Assembly: GCA_021805985.1 (NCBI GenBank)
Contig: JAJZDN010000016.1
Span: 1 to 64,000, forward strand
Source of the DNA: Planctomycetota bacterium
GTDB lineage: Bacteria > Planctomycetota > Phycisphaerae > WQYP01
Direction: 5' to 3'
Length of the DNA stretch: 64,000 nt
Shown: positions 8,906 through 16,415 of the stretch, one piece after another
Layout: the number at the start of each line of letters is the position of its first letter
Numbering within the stretch: position 1 is the first letter of the stretch
Made by a program: the position numbers and the translations under genes
Notes under the pieces: model-generated
Database searches by the model: none
What the model saw: the letters and a program-made list of their open reading frames with translations, nothing else
Told to the model about the DNA's origin: nothing

Positions 8906-9937
8906 TCACTTCATCATGCCGTTGTACTGATGCCCGGGATGCTCTTTAAGCATTCGCACCATCCGCAGGCCCTGGAGCTTGCCGGTTTTGGCATTAAATA
9001 CGAAGGCATATAGCCCGGGGTGTAATCCCATCGCCATCGCAGCGCGTCCCGGCATGAACATCGGGTGTGGCATCATGCGGTGGCCGCGCCGCCATGTTTG
9101 CTTAGTTTGCTGAAGATTTCTGTGGTGCATCGGGTGTTTGCTGCCAGTGTTAGCATGCCCAAGTCGACGGTGCTCCATGCCCATGTTTCCCATCATTCCC
9201 GGCATGGGATGATGCAGCATCCCAGGTTGGTGGGGAGTCATGGCAGGCATCGCGGTTAGAGCGCGAAGCGCCTTGGCTTGTGCCACCTTGCCTTTTACGT
9301 TGACTGCCAGGAGTTGCCATCCGTTCGCCAGAATCAGAGAATTTGGACTGTAGCCTATGCCACCGTGAATATTGGCGACATAGGGATGACTGTAATCAGG
9401 CAGATAAATAATTTGTAGTTCGTAAATGCTCTGAGGCGGGCCATTGGGGCGCATTCGGCCGGCCATCATAGGCATCGGGGGCCTGCGGCCAGCCATACGC
9501 GGGCCTTGGTGCATGGTGCCTTGCTGGCCATGGCTGGCCATCGTCTCGTGCATAGGGTGCTGTGCATGATCCGCATGGCGCGACATGCCGTTTGACGGGT
9601 TCTGGTCTTTGGAGCCTGCGTTTCCGCCCATACCGCTCATCGGCATACCATGGTGCGATTTATTCCACCGTGCGCCCGGCGGCATCATCGGCCCCTGTCC
9701 GGGTTTCATCGGCTGGCCCATGCCCGGTCGCCCGGCCATGGGCATCGCCGAGGCAGGCGTTGAGGGCATTTGGGTTACCCATAAATAGGGTTGAGGCTGA
9801 AAAAAACGTATCCCTGCAATCGCCGGATCATTCACCTGTGCCACGGACACGGGCCGGACCTGCACGGAAGCACAGCCTCCTACTAAGCCGCCCATTGTCA
9901 GAAGCGAAAAAAAACCGATGAACCGTCGCGCGTTCAT
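8906..9937 (-). CDS. Met/His-rich lipoprotein, possible metal binder
   Basis: A 343-residue predicted lipoprotein. The N-terminus MNARRFIGFFSLLTMGGLVGGCASVQ has a charged start, hydrophobic core and lipobox LVGGC. The mature part has two low-complexity stretches (about residues 60-160 and 225-310) full of Met, His, Gly and Pro, for example HPMHETMASHGQQGTMHQ and HHPMPGMMGNMGMEH. Between them lies an ordered segment (YELQIIYLPDYSHPYVANIHG), and the end (GLYAFVFNAKTGKLQGLRMVR) looks like a folded beta unit. Met/His-rich tracts are typical of periplasmic copper or silver binding proteins, which is the inferred role. Start ATG has CGGAG 8 bases upstream. No family is recognised. An open frame continues upstream to 10027 but lacks a signal. 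Confidence 0.7.
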   Translation of the reverse strand: MNARRFIGFFSLLTMGGLVGGCASVQVRPVSVAQVNDPAIAGIRFFQPQPYLWVTQMPSTPASAMPMAGRPGMGQPMKPGQGPMMPPGARWNKSHHGMPMSGMGGNAGSKDQNPSNGMSRHADHAQHPMHETMASHGQQGTMHQGPRMAGRRPPMPMMAGRMRPNGPPQSIYELQIIYLPDYSHPYVANIHGGIGYSPNSLILANGWQLLAVNVKGKVAQAKALRALTAMPAMTPHQPGMLHHPMPGMMGNMGMEHRRLGHANTGSKHPMHHRNLQQTKQTWRRGHRMMPHPMFMPGRAAMAMGLHPGLYAFVFNAKTGKLQGLRMVRMLKEHPGHQYNGMMK

Positions 9938-10226
9938 AGACAATACTCCGAAAAAAATATAACCCACCCCGTTGGCTCCCCGAATTCTATGATAGGCACC
10001 TAAGCCCGGGAAATCCAATACATGCAAATTTCACATGGATTAATGTTTTCTGGCTATCTTTTCGTTCCGGAACATCGTGAAAATGAATATGATCCGAGAT
10101 TAGGAGAAAGCTAAAAGACCCCAGCCTCCCTGCACCCCAGTCGCTTTATACATTGGCGTTCCGGCGTTATAGTTCCACTTTCGGCCAATGGGTGCCGGTT
10201 GTTGCGTTGTTGCAGGAGCAATTGAA

Positions 10227-10853
10227 ATGTATCGTACACGTACAAAATCTAAAGTCATTGCGATTCTTATGTCGGCCATGGCGCTGTGCGCCGGCGGGTT
10301 AATGTCGCCGGCAGCGGCCAAGGGGGCATCGATTAAGCTGGCGGTGGTGGACTTGGGAAAACTTACGTCCCAACTTACAGAGCAATCTGCGGATCAGCAG
10401 ATCATGCAAAGCCGCTTAACGCAATTCAAACAGGAAGTTAATACGCGAAAAAAAGCGATTCAGAAACTGGAAGAACCACTGAACCCCCAAAGCGTCATCG
10501 CCTTGAAGCCCGGTACCCCAGAATTTAACGCTCAGAGAAATAAATTGCTCAAAGCCAGCCTGAAGTTACAAGTATTTGAAAAATTCACGCAAGATCGCTT
10601 GGAAATCAAACAGCGCATGCTCACGGCGGATATTTACCGCGATGTTAATGCAGCGGTGGCGCAATATGCCAAAGCCCATGGCATCGACATGGTGCTGGTA
10701 ACGCATAAATTTGATTACAACGTCACCAGCACGCGTGCTTTAATGCTGCAAATCGCCAATCGGGCGGTGCTGTATCATGATGGCGCAGTGGATATTACGC
10801 CAGCGCTAGTGCGAATTATGAACCAGGCGTATCAGAAGGCCAATCCGCAGTAA
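10227..10853 (+). CDS. OmpH/Skp-like periplasmic chaperone
   Basis: A 208-residue exported protein of the OmpH (Skp) family. A signal peptide (KVIAILMSAMALCAGGLMSPAAA) is followed by KLAVVDLGKLTSQLTE, the conserved first beta strand and helix, then a long charged and Gln-rich coiled coil (about residues 65-140), and MVLVTHKFDYNVTSTR as the closing core strand. Skp trimers hold unfolded outer-membrane proteins in the periplasm. The ATG at 10227 has AGGAG 8 bases upstream. It begins the lipid A cluster: lpxD starts 34 bases after its stop, the common ompH-lpxD order in Gram-negative bacteria. Confidence 0.85.
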   Translation: MYRTRTKSKVIAILMSAMALCAGGLMSPAAAKGASIKLAVVDLGKLTSQLTEQSADQQIMQSRLTQFKQEVNTRKKAIQKLEEPLNPQSVIALKPGTPEFNAQRNKLLKASLKLQVFEKFTQDRLEIKQRMLTADIYRDVNAAVAQYAKAHGIDMVLVTHKFDYNVTSTRALMLQIANRAVLYHDGAVDITPALVRIMNQAYQKANPQ

Positions 10854-10887
10854 GAACCGTCTTCCGCGGATAATTTCGGAGCTTCCC

Positions 10888-11940
10888 ATGCCCTTTTCAG
10901 CGCTACAGGCAGCCGAATGGTGCGGCGGGAAAATTGAAGGTATGCCCGGGCAATTATTCGATTCCATGGAATCCGTGGAATGGGCCCAGGCCAATCAGAT
11001 GACCTTCATTGGAACCGCAGCCTACGGCCGAAAGTTTGACCAATGCCCGGCGGGCGGAGCCGTATGCCGCGAAGGCCTGGCCGTTCCGCGCCGCGCGGAT
11101 CAAACGCTTATTATGGTACCTGATGCGGACTTGGCGGTAGCGGAAATTCTTGGAAAACTCGCCCCGCCGGCACCGTTTCCACCCCTTGGAGTTCATGCCA
11201 CAGCCATTATTGCAGATACCGTGACACTGGGAGCTGGTGTCCGCATCGGCCCCTATTGCGTGGTGCAGGCAGGAGCGAGCATCGGGGATCACACGGTGTT
11301 GATGGCCCAGAGTTTTGTGGGCCGCGAGGCACGGATCGGGCAGGAATGTGTCATCTGGCCGCAGGTGGTGGTGCGGGATGGGTGTCGAATTGGCAATCGG
11401 GTGATTCTGCATTCGGGCTGCGTGATTGGAGCGGATGGCTTCGGGTACCGTTTTGCGGAATCCCGGCATGTGAAGATTCCGCAAATCGGCGGTGTGATCA
11501 TCGAAGATGATTGCGAGCTAGGTGCCAATACCACCGTTGATCGTGCCAAATTTTCCAATACGATCATCGGGCAGGGAAGCAAACTGGATAATTTGGTGCA
11601 GGTGGGCCATAATGTGCGGCTTGGAAAGCACACGATTCTCGTGGCGCATGTCGGCATCGGAGGATCGGTTCAGGCCGGAGATTACCTGGCCGTAGGTGGC
11701 GGCTCAATAGTAGGCGATCACCTCCGTATCGGTGCTGGAGCGCAGGTGGCGGCATTTTCCGCTGCCGCATTCGATATGGCCGACGGCGATCGCGTGGTTG
11801 GAGCGCCCGCCCGTGCGGGAAAACAATATTTTTCGGAACTGCGCGCGTTGCACAAGCTGCCGGCGCTGGTGCAGAAGATTCAGCAGCTTGAGCAACGGAT
11901 AACAGAGCTTGAATCCTCCACAAAAAACAATAGTCAATGA
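10888..11940 (+). CDS. lpxD: UDP-3-O-acylglucosamine N-acyltransferase
   Basis: A 350-residue enzyme for the third step of lipid A synthesis, transferring a 3-hydroxyacyl chain from ACP to the 2-amino group of UDP-3-O-acylglucosamine. The N-terminal uridine-binding domain (about 1-105) is followed by a left-handed beta helix of hexapeptide repeats (about 105-290) with GADGFGYRF and VQVGHNVRLGKHT, which carries the catalytic His. The C-terminal part is a helix (VQKIQQLEQRITELE). Length is normal. Start ATG with CGGAG about 7 bases upstream. Its 3' end overlaps the start of lpxC-fabZ by 32 bases, indicating translational coupling. Confidence 0.93.
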   Translation: MPFSALQAAEWCGGKIEGMPGQLFDSMESVEWAQANQMTFIGTAAYGRKFDQCPAGGAVCREGLAVPRRADQTLIMVPDADLAVAEILGKLAPPAPFPPLGVHATAIIADTVTLGAGVRIGPYCVVQAGASIGDHTVLMAQSFVGREARIGQECVIWPQVVVRDGCRIGNRVILHSGCVIGADGFGYRFAESRHVKIPQIGGVIIEDDCELGANTTVDRAKFSNTIIGQGSKLDNLVQVGHNVRLGKHTILVAHVGIGGSVQAGDYLAVGGGSIVGDHLRIGAGAQVAAFSAAAFDMADGDRVVGAPARAGKQYFSELRALHKLPALVQKIQQLEQRITELESSTKNNSQ

Positions 11941-13219
11941 AACGGTGGTATCCGGCCGGGGGCTATTTACCGGTGAACCTGCAACGCTGACATTTAAGCC
12001 CGCGCCGGCGGGCCATGGCGTGGTGTTTGTACGCAGTGACCTGGATCGGCCGGTGCGAATTCCCGCGTTGGTTCAGCAGATTACCAAGCGAACCCGCCGC
12101 AGCACCATACGCAATGGTGCGGATTCGGTGGAAACCATTGAACATTGCATGTCCGCGATCCATGGCCTGGGCATTGATAATATTGAAGTCAACATTTCCG
12201 GCGGGGAAGTCCCCGGCGTGGACGGCTCCTGCCTGCCATTTGTCCAGGCCCTGCAAAGCGCCGGCATTGTTGAACAATCCGCGGAAAAACAATTTCTCCG
12301 TATCAGCGAGCCGGTGGAAGTCACCGATGGCACATCCACTCTGATAGCCTCGCCGGCGGCGGGTGATGAATTTCAGATGATTTTTGACCTGGACTATGGT
12401 GCCAATACCCCCATCGGCCATCAGTTGTTTTCCTACACACTGGGCGATGATTTCTCCGACGTAATCGCCCCGGCCCGCACGTTTGTGCTCAAACACGAGG
12501 CCGACATGCTGCGCCAGCGGGGACTGGGTTTGCACTTGCAGCCCGGGGATGTACTGGTCATTGATAACGACGGGCCGATCGCCACGAAGTATCGCTTTCC
12601 GGATGAATGCGTGCGGCACAAAATTCTCGATATGATCGGGGATTTGTATCTGCTGGGCTGCTCGATTCGCGGGAAAATTATCGCGTATAAATCCGGTCAT
12701 TCGCTGAATCATGCTCTGGTGCGGAAATTGGTGTCCATGCTTCAGGCGCAGCGTCATTCCGCGTTAAGTATCCGCGGGCCTGTGATGGATATCAAACAGA
12801 TTACCCGCATATTGCCGCACCGTTTTCCCATGCTGCTGGTGGACCGTGTGATCGAAATGGATTCCAATAATCACGCCGTGGGAATAAAAAATGTCAGCAT
12901 GAATGAGCCGTTTTTTCAGGGACATTATCCTGGCGCGCCGGTCATGCCGGGCGTACTGATTGTCGAGGCCATGGCGCAGCTTTCGGGATTGCTTCTGGCC
13001 CGGCAACTGGAGCACAGCGGAAAGCTGCCCATGCTGCTTTCCATGGATAAAGTTAAATTGCGACGCCCTGTGGTACCGGGAGACCAGTTAATTCTGGAAT
13101 CCGAAACCATTCGCGTAAAGGCCCGCACCGGGCATGTAAAATGCCGGGCGATGGTTGGTGATCAGTTGGCCGCTGAGGCCGTGCTGAAGTTCATGCTCGT
13201 TGATGAGTCGCAAACATAA
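11909..13219 (+). CDS. lpxC-fabZ: Bifunctional LpxC deacetylase / FabZ dehydratase
   Basis: A 436-residue fusion. Residues 1-285 are LpxC, the zinc deacetylase that commits UDP-3-O-acyl-GlcNAc to lipid A. The zinc ligands are visible as ETIEHCM (His79) and VRHKILDMIGDLYLLG (His237, Asp241), with the catalytic SGHSLNHAL (His264). Residues about 292-436 are FabZ, 3-hydroxyacyl-ACP dehydratase, with ILPHRFPMLLVDRV and GHYPGAPVMPGVLIVEAMAQ (His339, Glu353). Both use 3-hydroxyacyl-ACP chemistry. The frame opens at a TTG inside lpxD; the needed N-terminus (QKTIVNETVVSGRGLFTGEP) lies just after it, so the TTG is the only nearby start that keeps it. Such fusions are known from Bacteroidota and relatives and from some Planctomycetota. 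Confidence 0.93.
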   Translation: MNPPQKTIVNETVVSGRGLFTGEPATLTFKPAPAGHGVVFVRSDLDRPVRIPALVQQITKRTRRSTIRNGADSVETIEHCMSAIHGLGIDNIEVNISGGEVPGVDGSCLPFVQALQSAGIVEQSAEKQFLRISEPVEVTDGTSTLIASPAAGDEFQMIFDLDYGANTPIGHQLFSYTLGDDFSDVIAPARTFVLKHEADMLRQRGLGLHLQPGDVLVIDNDGPIATKYRFPDECVRHKILDMIGDLYLLGCSIRGKIIAYKSGHSLNHALVRKLVSMLQAQRHSALSIRGPVMDIKQITRILPHRFPMLLVDRVIEMDSNNHAVGIKNVSMNEPFFQGHYPGAPVMPGVLIVEAMAQLSGLLLARQLEHSGKLPMLLSMDKVKLRRPVVPGDQLILESETIRVKARTGHVKCRAMVGDQLAAEAVLKFMLVDESQT

Positions 13220-13344
13220 ATGCGGTAGGTGGCAACCGGGGAATGAGCCTTTGGGTGCAGCCCAGAGATGCAACCCGTTGCCCTGGAGACGCGAAAAAAT
13301 AATATTGGAAGCATTGAGTATTTTGAATCCTTGAGTTGGAATTT

Positions 13345-14166
13345 ATGCCGCAGATACACCCCATGGCTGTAGTTGAATCCGGAGCCCAACTGGCTACTGA
13401 CGTAACCGTCGGGCCGTTTGCGTATATTGGGTCGAATGTTGTGCTTGGCCCGGGCTGCGTGGTGCATCACCGGGCTTCGATTCATGGCCATACGATTGCC
13501 GGAAGGGATAATCACTTTTTCCCCGGTTGCGTGATCGGGGGAATTCCGCAGGACCTCAAATATCGCGGCGGCGATTGCCGGGTTTTAATCGGGGACAACA
13601 ACCGCTTCCGCGAACTGGTCACTGTGAATATGGGCACGGAAGATGGCGGCGGCGTAACGGAAATCGGCAATGGAAATCTGCTGATGGCCAATGTGCATAT
13701 CGCACATGATTGTTTCGTCCGCAATAAATGCATTTTTGCCAACAACGTGATGCTTGCCGGACATATTGAAGTCGAAGACGGGGCCGTGCTTTCCGGCGCT
13801 GTTGCCGTGACGCATTTTGTCAGTATCGGGCAATATTCCTTTATCGGCGGCGTGGCGGTGGTGGTGCATGATGTGCCGCCGTTTCTCACGGTCGACGGCC
13901 GTCCCGCGTCCATACGCGGCTTAAACCGCGTGGGGCTGAAGCGCCGGGGTTTTGATGAAAAACAAATTGAACCGATCAAGGAAGCTTATCGGCTGCTGTA
14001 TCGTAAAGAAACACCGCTGGCTGCCGGCGCCGCGGAGCTGGAAAAACTGTATCCCGGGAACGCGGAGATCAACACCATGCTTTCCTTTATCCGCCGGGCC
14101 GCCGAAGGAAAATTTGGCCGCTATCGGGAATCGCTGCGCGGGAAAACGCCATGGCGCGGCGACTGA
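13345..14166 (+). CDS. lpxA: Acyl-ACP--UDP-N-acetylglucosamine O-acyltransferase
   Basis: A 273-residue enzyme for the first step of lipid A synthesis, 3-O-acylation of UDP-GlcNAc. Left-handed beta-helix hexapeptide repeats run from IHPMAVVESGAQL to about residue 190. ANVHIAHDCFVRNKC contains the catalytic His, and IPQDLKYRGG and GLNRVGLKRRGF are family signatures. A C-terminal helical domain follows. Start ATG 13345 with TTGGA 6 bases upstream. It follows lpxC-fabZ after a 125-base gap, completing the lpxD-lpxC/fabZ-lpxA order. Confidence 0.93.
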   Translation: MPQIHPMAVVESGAQLATDVTVGPFAYIGSNVVLGPGCVVHHRASIHGHTIAGRDNHFFPGCVIGGIPQDLKYRGGDCRVLIGDNNRFRELVTVNMGTEDGGGVTEIGNGNLLMANVHIAHDCFVRNKCIFANNVMLAGHIEVEDGAVLSGAVAVTHFVSIGQYSFIGGVAVVVHDVPPFLTVDGRPASIRGLNRVGLKRRGFDEKQIEPIKEAYRLLYRKETPLAAGAAELEKLYPGNAEINTMLSFIRRAAEGKFGRYRESLRGKTPWRGD

Positions 14167-14309
14167 CCGGTGCTCCAACGCCTCGGCGTGCACGACAGCC
14201 AACTCGCGGAACAGATTGTTCTGGATGTTGCAGGCAACAGATACACTAGTCCGCCGGCCGTTTGGCCCAGCGCCCGCATAAGCCGCACAGCAGCAAAGGA
14301 GTCGTAAAG

Positions 14310-15371
14310 ATGGCCCAACCAATTTCTCATACACCCATACCTACCGCAGTGATTGGTGCCGGGCGTATGGGTGGCCACCACGCCCGCATTTATGCGTCCT
14401 TACCTGAAGCGCAACTGGTAGGCATTGTGGACAGCGATTTATCACGTGCTCAAGCTTTGGCTCAGCAATACAATTGCCCGGCCTATGGCTCCATTGAAGC
14501 GTTGCTGGCGGCGTGCCCCGACCTTCAAGCGGCCAGCATTTCCACTCCGACAATTTACCATCGGGCCTTGGCGGAAAAACTTTTGAGCCGCAACATTGAC
14601 ACGCTTATTGAAAAGCCGCTGGCTCCAAGCGTCGCTGATGCCCAGGCATTGGTGACCTTGGCCCGCAGCCGCCAATGCGTGTTACAGGTGGGGCATTCGG
14701 AACGTTTTAATCCGGTGGTTCGCGCCTTAAGCAAACACCGCCTTGACCCGCGGTTTATTGAAGTACATCGCATCAGCCCGATGCGGTTTCGCAGCGTAGA
14801 CATCGGCGTGGTGCTGGATTTGATGATCCATGATATTGATATTGTGCATCACTTTGTCCGTTCCCCGGTGGCCTCCATAGCCGCTGTCGGCGTGGCAGTC
14901 ATTGGGCGGCATGAAGATGTTGCTAACGCGCGCATCGTATTTGCCAATGGTTGCGTGGCCAACATTACCGCGTCACGCCTTGCGATGAAAACCGAACGCC
15001 GCATGAGACTCTTTAGTCCGGATGCGTATGTGAGTGTGGATTATCAGAAAAAAGCCGGTGTGGTCATTCATAAAACCGCCAATCAGGCCCAACTGGATAT
15101 TCTGCAGCAGCAACTTGCCGCCGAGGAAACGCCGGATTTATCAAATCTGGATTACACCGAATTGGTGCATGTGGATCAATTGGAAATTGATGATCAGGAA
15201 CCTTTGAAGCTGCAATTACAGTCGTTTTTGCACGCCGTGCGCACTGGCAGTGAACCCACGGTCACCGGTGAAGATGGTGCCTTCGCGGTAGATGTGGCCA
15301 CGCGCATTACCCAAGCCATCGCCCAGCATCAATGGAATAATCAGCCACCAGCCGCACCGGGCAACGTGTAA
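14310..15371 (+). CDS. Gfo/Idh/MocA-family oxidoreductase
   Basis: A 353-residue NAD(P)-dependent oxidoreductase. The N-terminal Rossmann motif is AVIGAGRMGGHHARIYAS. EKPLAPSVADAQALV contains the conserved EKP, and GHSERFNPVV starts the C-terminal alpha/beta domain, where LMIHDIDIVHHFV carries the catalytic-type His. AAGGAG 8 bases before ATG 14310 sets the start. It lies 140 bases after lpxA in the same direction, so a role in nucleotide-sugar or lipid A precursor metabolism is a fair inference; Gfo/Idh genes next to lpxA occur in other bacteria. The substrate is not determined. Confidence 0.85.
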   Translation: MAQPISHTPIPTAVIGAGRMGGHHARIYASLPEAQLVGIVDSDLSRAQALAQQYNCPAYGSIEALLAACPDLQAASISTPTIYHRALAEKLLSRNIDTLIEKPLAPSVADAQALVTLARSRQCVLQVGHSERFNPVVRALSKHRLDPRFIEVHRISPMRFRSVDIGVVLDLMIHDIDIVHHFVRSPVASIAAVGVAVIGRHEDVANARIVFANGCVANITASRLAMKTERRMRLFSPDAYVSVDYQKKAGVVIHKTANQAQLDILQQQLAAEETPDLSNLDYTELVHVDQLEIDDQEPLKLQLQSFLHAVRTGSEPTVTGEDGAFAVDVATRITQAIAQHQWNNQPPAAPGNV

Positions 15372-15568
15372 AAGCAGGTATAAAAGCAGGAGGGAAGCAG
15401 TGATGTCGTGCGGCAAAGGTGTTGGTTTGAGGGGGGCCGCACTCTAAAATATTGAATTGGCAGAGTGGCACTTAGCTACCCAAGGTGCCTGGGATTCTTT
15501 CGCACTGCCAGCATCTTTGGCATATGTGTTCCATCACCGAATGGGCTATCGCAATCCGAGCCGAGTTA

Positions 15569-15619
15569 TATAATGATGGTAATGGTGAAACCGGCGTAAT
15601 TCGCTAGGGTATTACGCCG
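15569..15619 (+). promoter_or_regulatory. Promoter -10 and inverted repeat before the MNT-HEPN pair
   Basis: TATAAT at 15569-15574 is followed 17 bases later by a perfect inverted repeat, CGGCGTAAT (15592-15600), 10-base loop, ATTACGCCG (15611-15619), lying between the promoter and the GTG at 15653. Toxin-antitoxin operons usually repress themselves through palindromic operators, so this is a candidate operator; a 5' hairpin in the mRNA is the alternative. No clear -35 box is seen. Confidence 0.45.
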
Positions 15620-15652
15620 CAACCTGACTACGGCGCTTTCGGGAGGCTTTCT

Positions 15653-15997
15653 GTGCGTACGCTCAATGATCTAGCATTGAAGGATAATGATTTATGCGCG
15701 GTCCGGGAAGCCTCAGCCATTTTACGATCTCTGTTCCCGGTGCAAAAAGTTATCCTGTTCGGGTCAAAGGCCAGGAGCTCTGATGACGACCAATCGGATA
15801 TAGATTTACTTGTCCTGACCAGCCGAGCAGTGGAACAGTCGGAAAAAGACAGTATGACCGATGCCTTATTTGACATCGAGCTTCAACGCGCGGTGGTACT
15901 TAACAAATTGGTTGTGCCCTTGGAACAATGGGAGCATGGGCTTTACCGGGTGCTTCCAATTCACACCGAAATTGAGAGAGACGGAGCGATGGCATGA
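15653..15997 (+). CDS. MNT-type nucleotidyltransferase (antitoxin of MNT-HEPN pair)
   Basis: A 114-residue minimal nucleotidyltransferase. Residues 37-55 (LFGSKARSSDDDQSDIDLLV) contain the GSxxR and SDIDLLV motifs that bind metal and nucleotide; a third acidic residue is plausible in ALFDIELQRA. MNT proteins paired with HEPN toxins neutralise them, in studied cases by adding AMP to the toxin. Start GTG with GGGAGG 6 bases upstream. The 3' end overlaps the HEPN gene by four bases (ATGA), so the two are co-translated. The antitoxin role is inferred from the pairing. Confidence 0.85.
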   Translation: MRTLNDLALKDNDLCAVREASAILRSLFPVQKVILFGSKARSSDDDQSDIDLLVLTSRAVEQSEKDSMTDALFDIELQRAVVLNKLVVPLEQWEHGLYRVLPIHTEIERDGAMA

Positions 15998-16398
15998 ACG
16001 ATCAGGAGGCTCGCAAAGCGGTAGCGGAGGGATGGATTCAAAAAGCCAACACGGCCCTCGTGGCTGCTAGCAGAGACTACGCTGCGGGGGATATGGCGTT
16101 GGCCATTAACAGAATTTACTACGCCTGCTTTTACTCCGCCAGTGCGGTTCTGCTGAATGAAAATCGTCAGTTCAGCAAACATGCCGGTGTGCGGGCGGCC
16201 GTGCATCAGCATCTGATAAACAGTAATCGCCTTGCGGTGCAATGGGGACAGTTTTACGATCAGGCGTTTGAAGACCGACAGGAAGCGGACTACCAGGCTT
16301 TGACAATTTTTGAACCGGATCGTGTACTGCATCGGATTCAACAGGCAGATGAATTCCTCGCGGAAATGCAGAAGCTTTTTCAGACCGGAGGAAGATAA
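15994..16398 (+). CDS. HEPN-domain protein (probable toxin of MNT-HEPN pair)
   Basis: A 134-residue all-helical HEPN protein of the UPF0332-like group. Seen: AINRIYYACFYSASAVLL (helix 2), NRQFSKHAGVRAAVHQHL and EDRQEADYQAL. The RX4-6H ribonuclease motif of HEPN toxins can be read in RQFSKH, but it is not at the RNxxxHxY position of HepT-type toxins, so nuclease activity is uncertain. It overlaps the MNT gene by four bases. The stop at 16398 is only 17 bases from the stop of the oppositely oriented RND gene. The alternative is a nucleotide-binding accessory protein without toxicity. Confidence 0.8.
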   Translation: MNDQEARKAVAEGWIQKANTALVAASRDYAAGDMALAINRIYYACFYSASAVLLNENRQFSKHAGVRAAVHQHLINSNRLAVQWGQFYDQAFEDRQEADYQALTIFEPDRVLHRIQQADEFLAEMQKLFQTGGR

Positions 16399-16415
16399 AC
16401 GGGGACGCAACTGCA

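Noticed and set aside
11963-12757. 264-codon antisense open frame within lpxC-fabZ
   Set aside because: LpxC motifs on the plus strand are complete; the antisense product resembles nothing.
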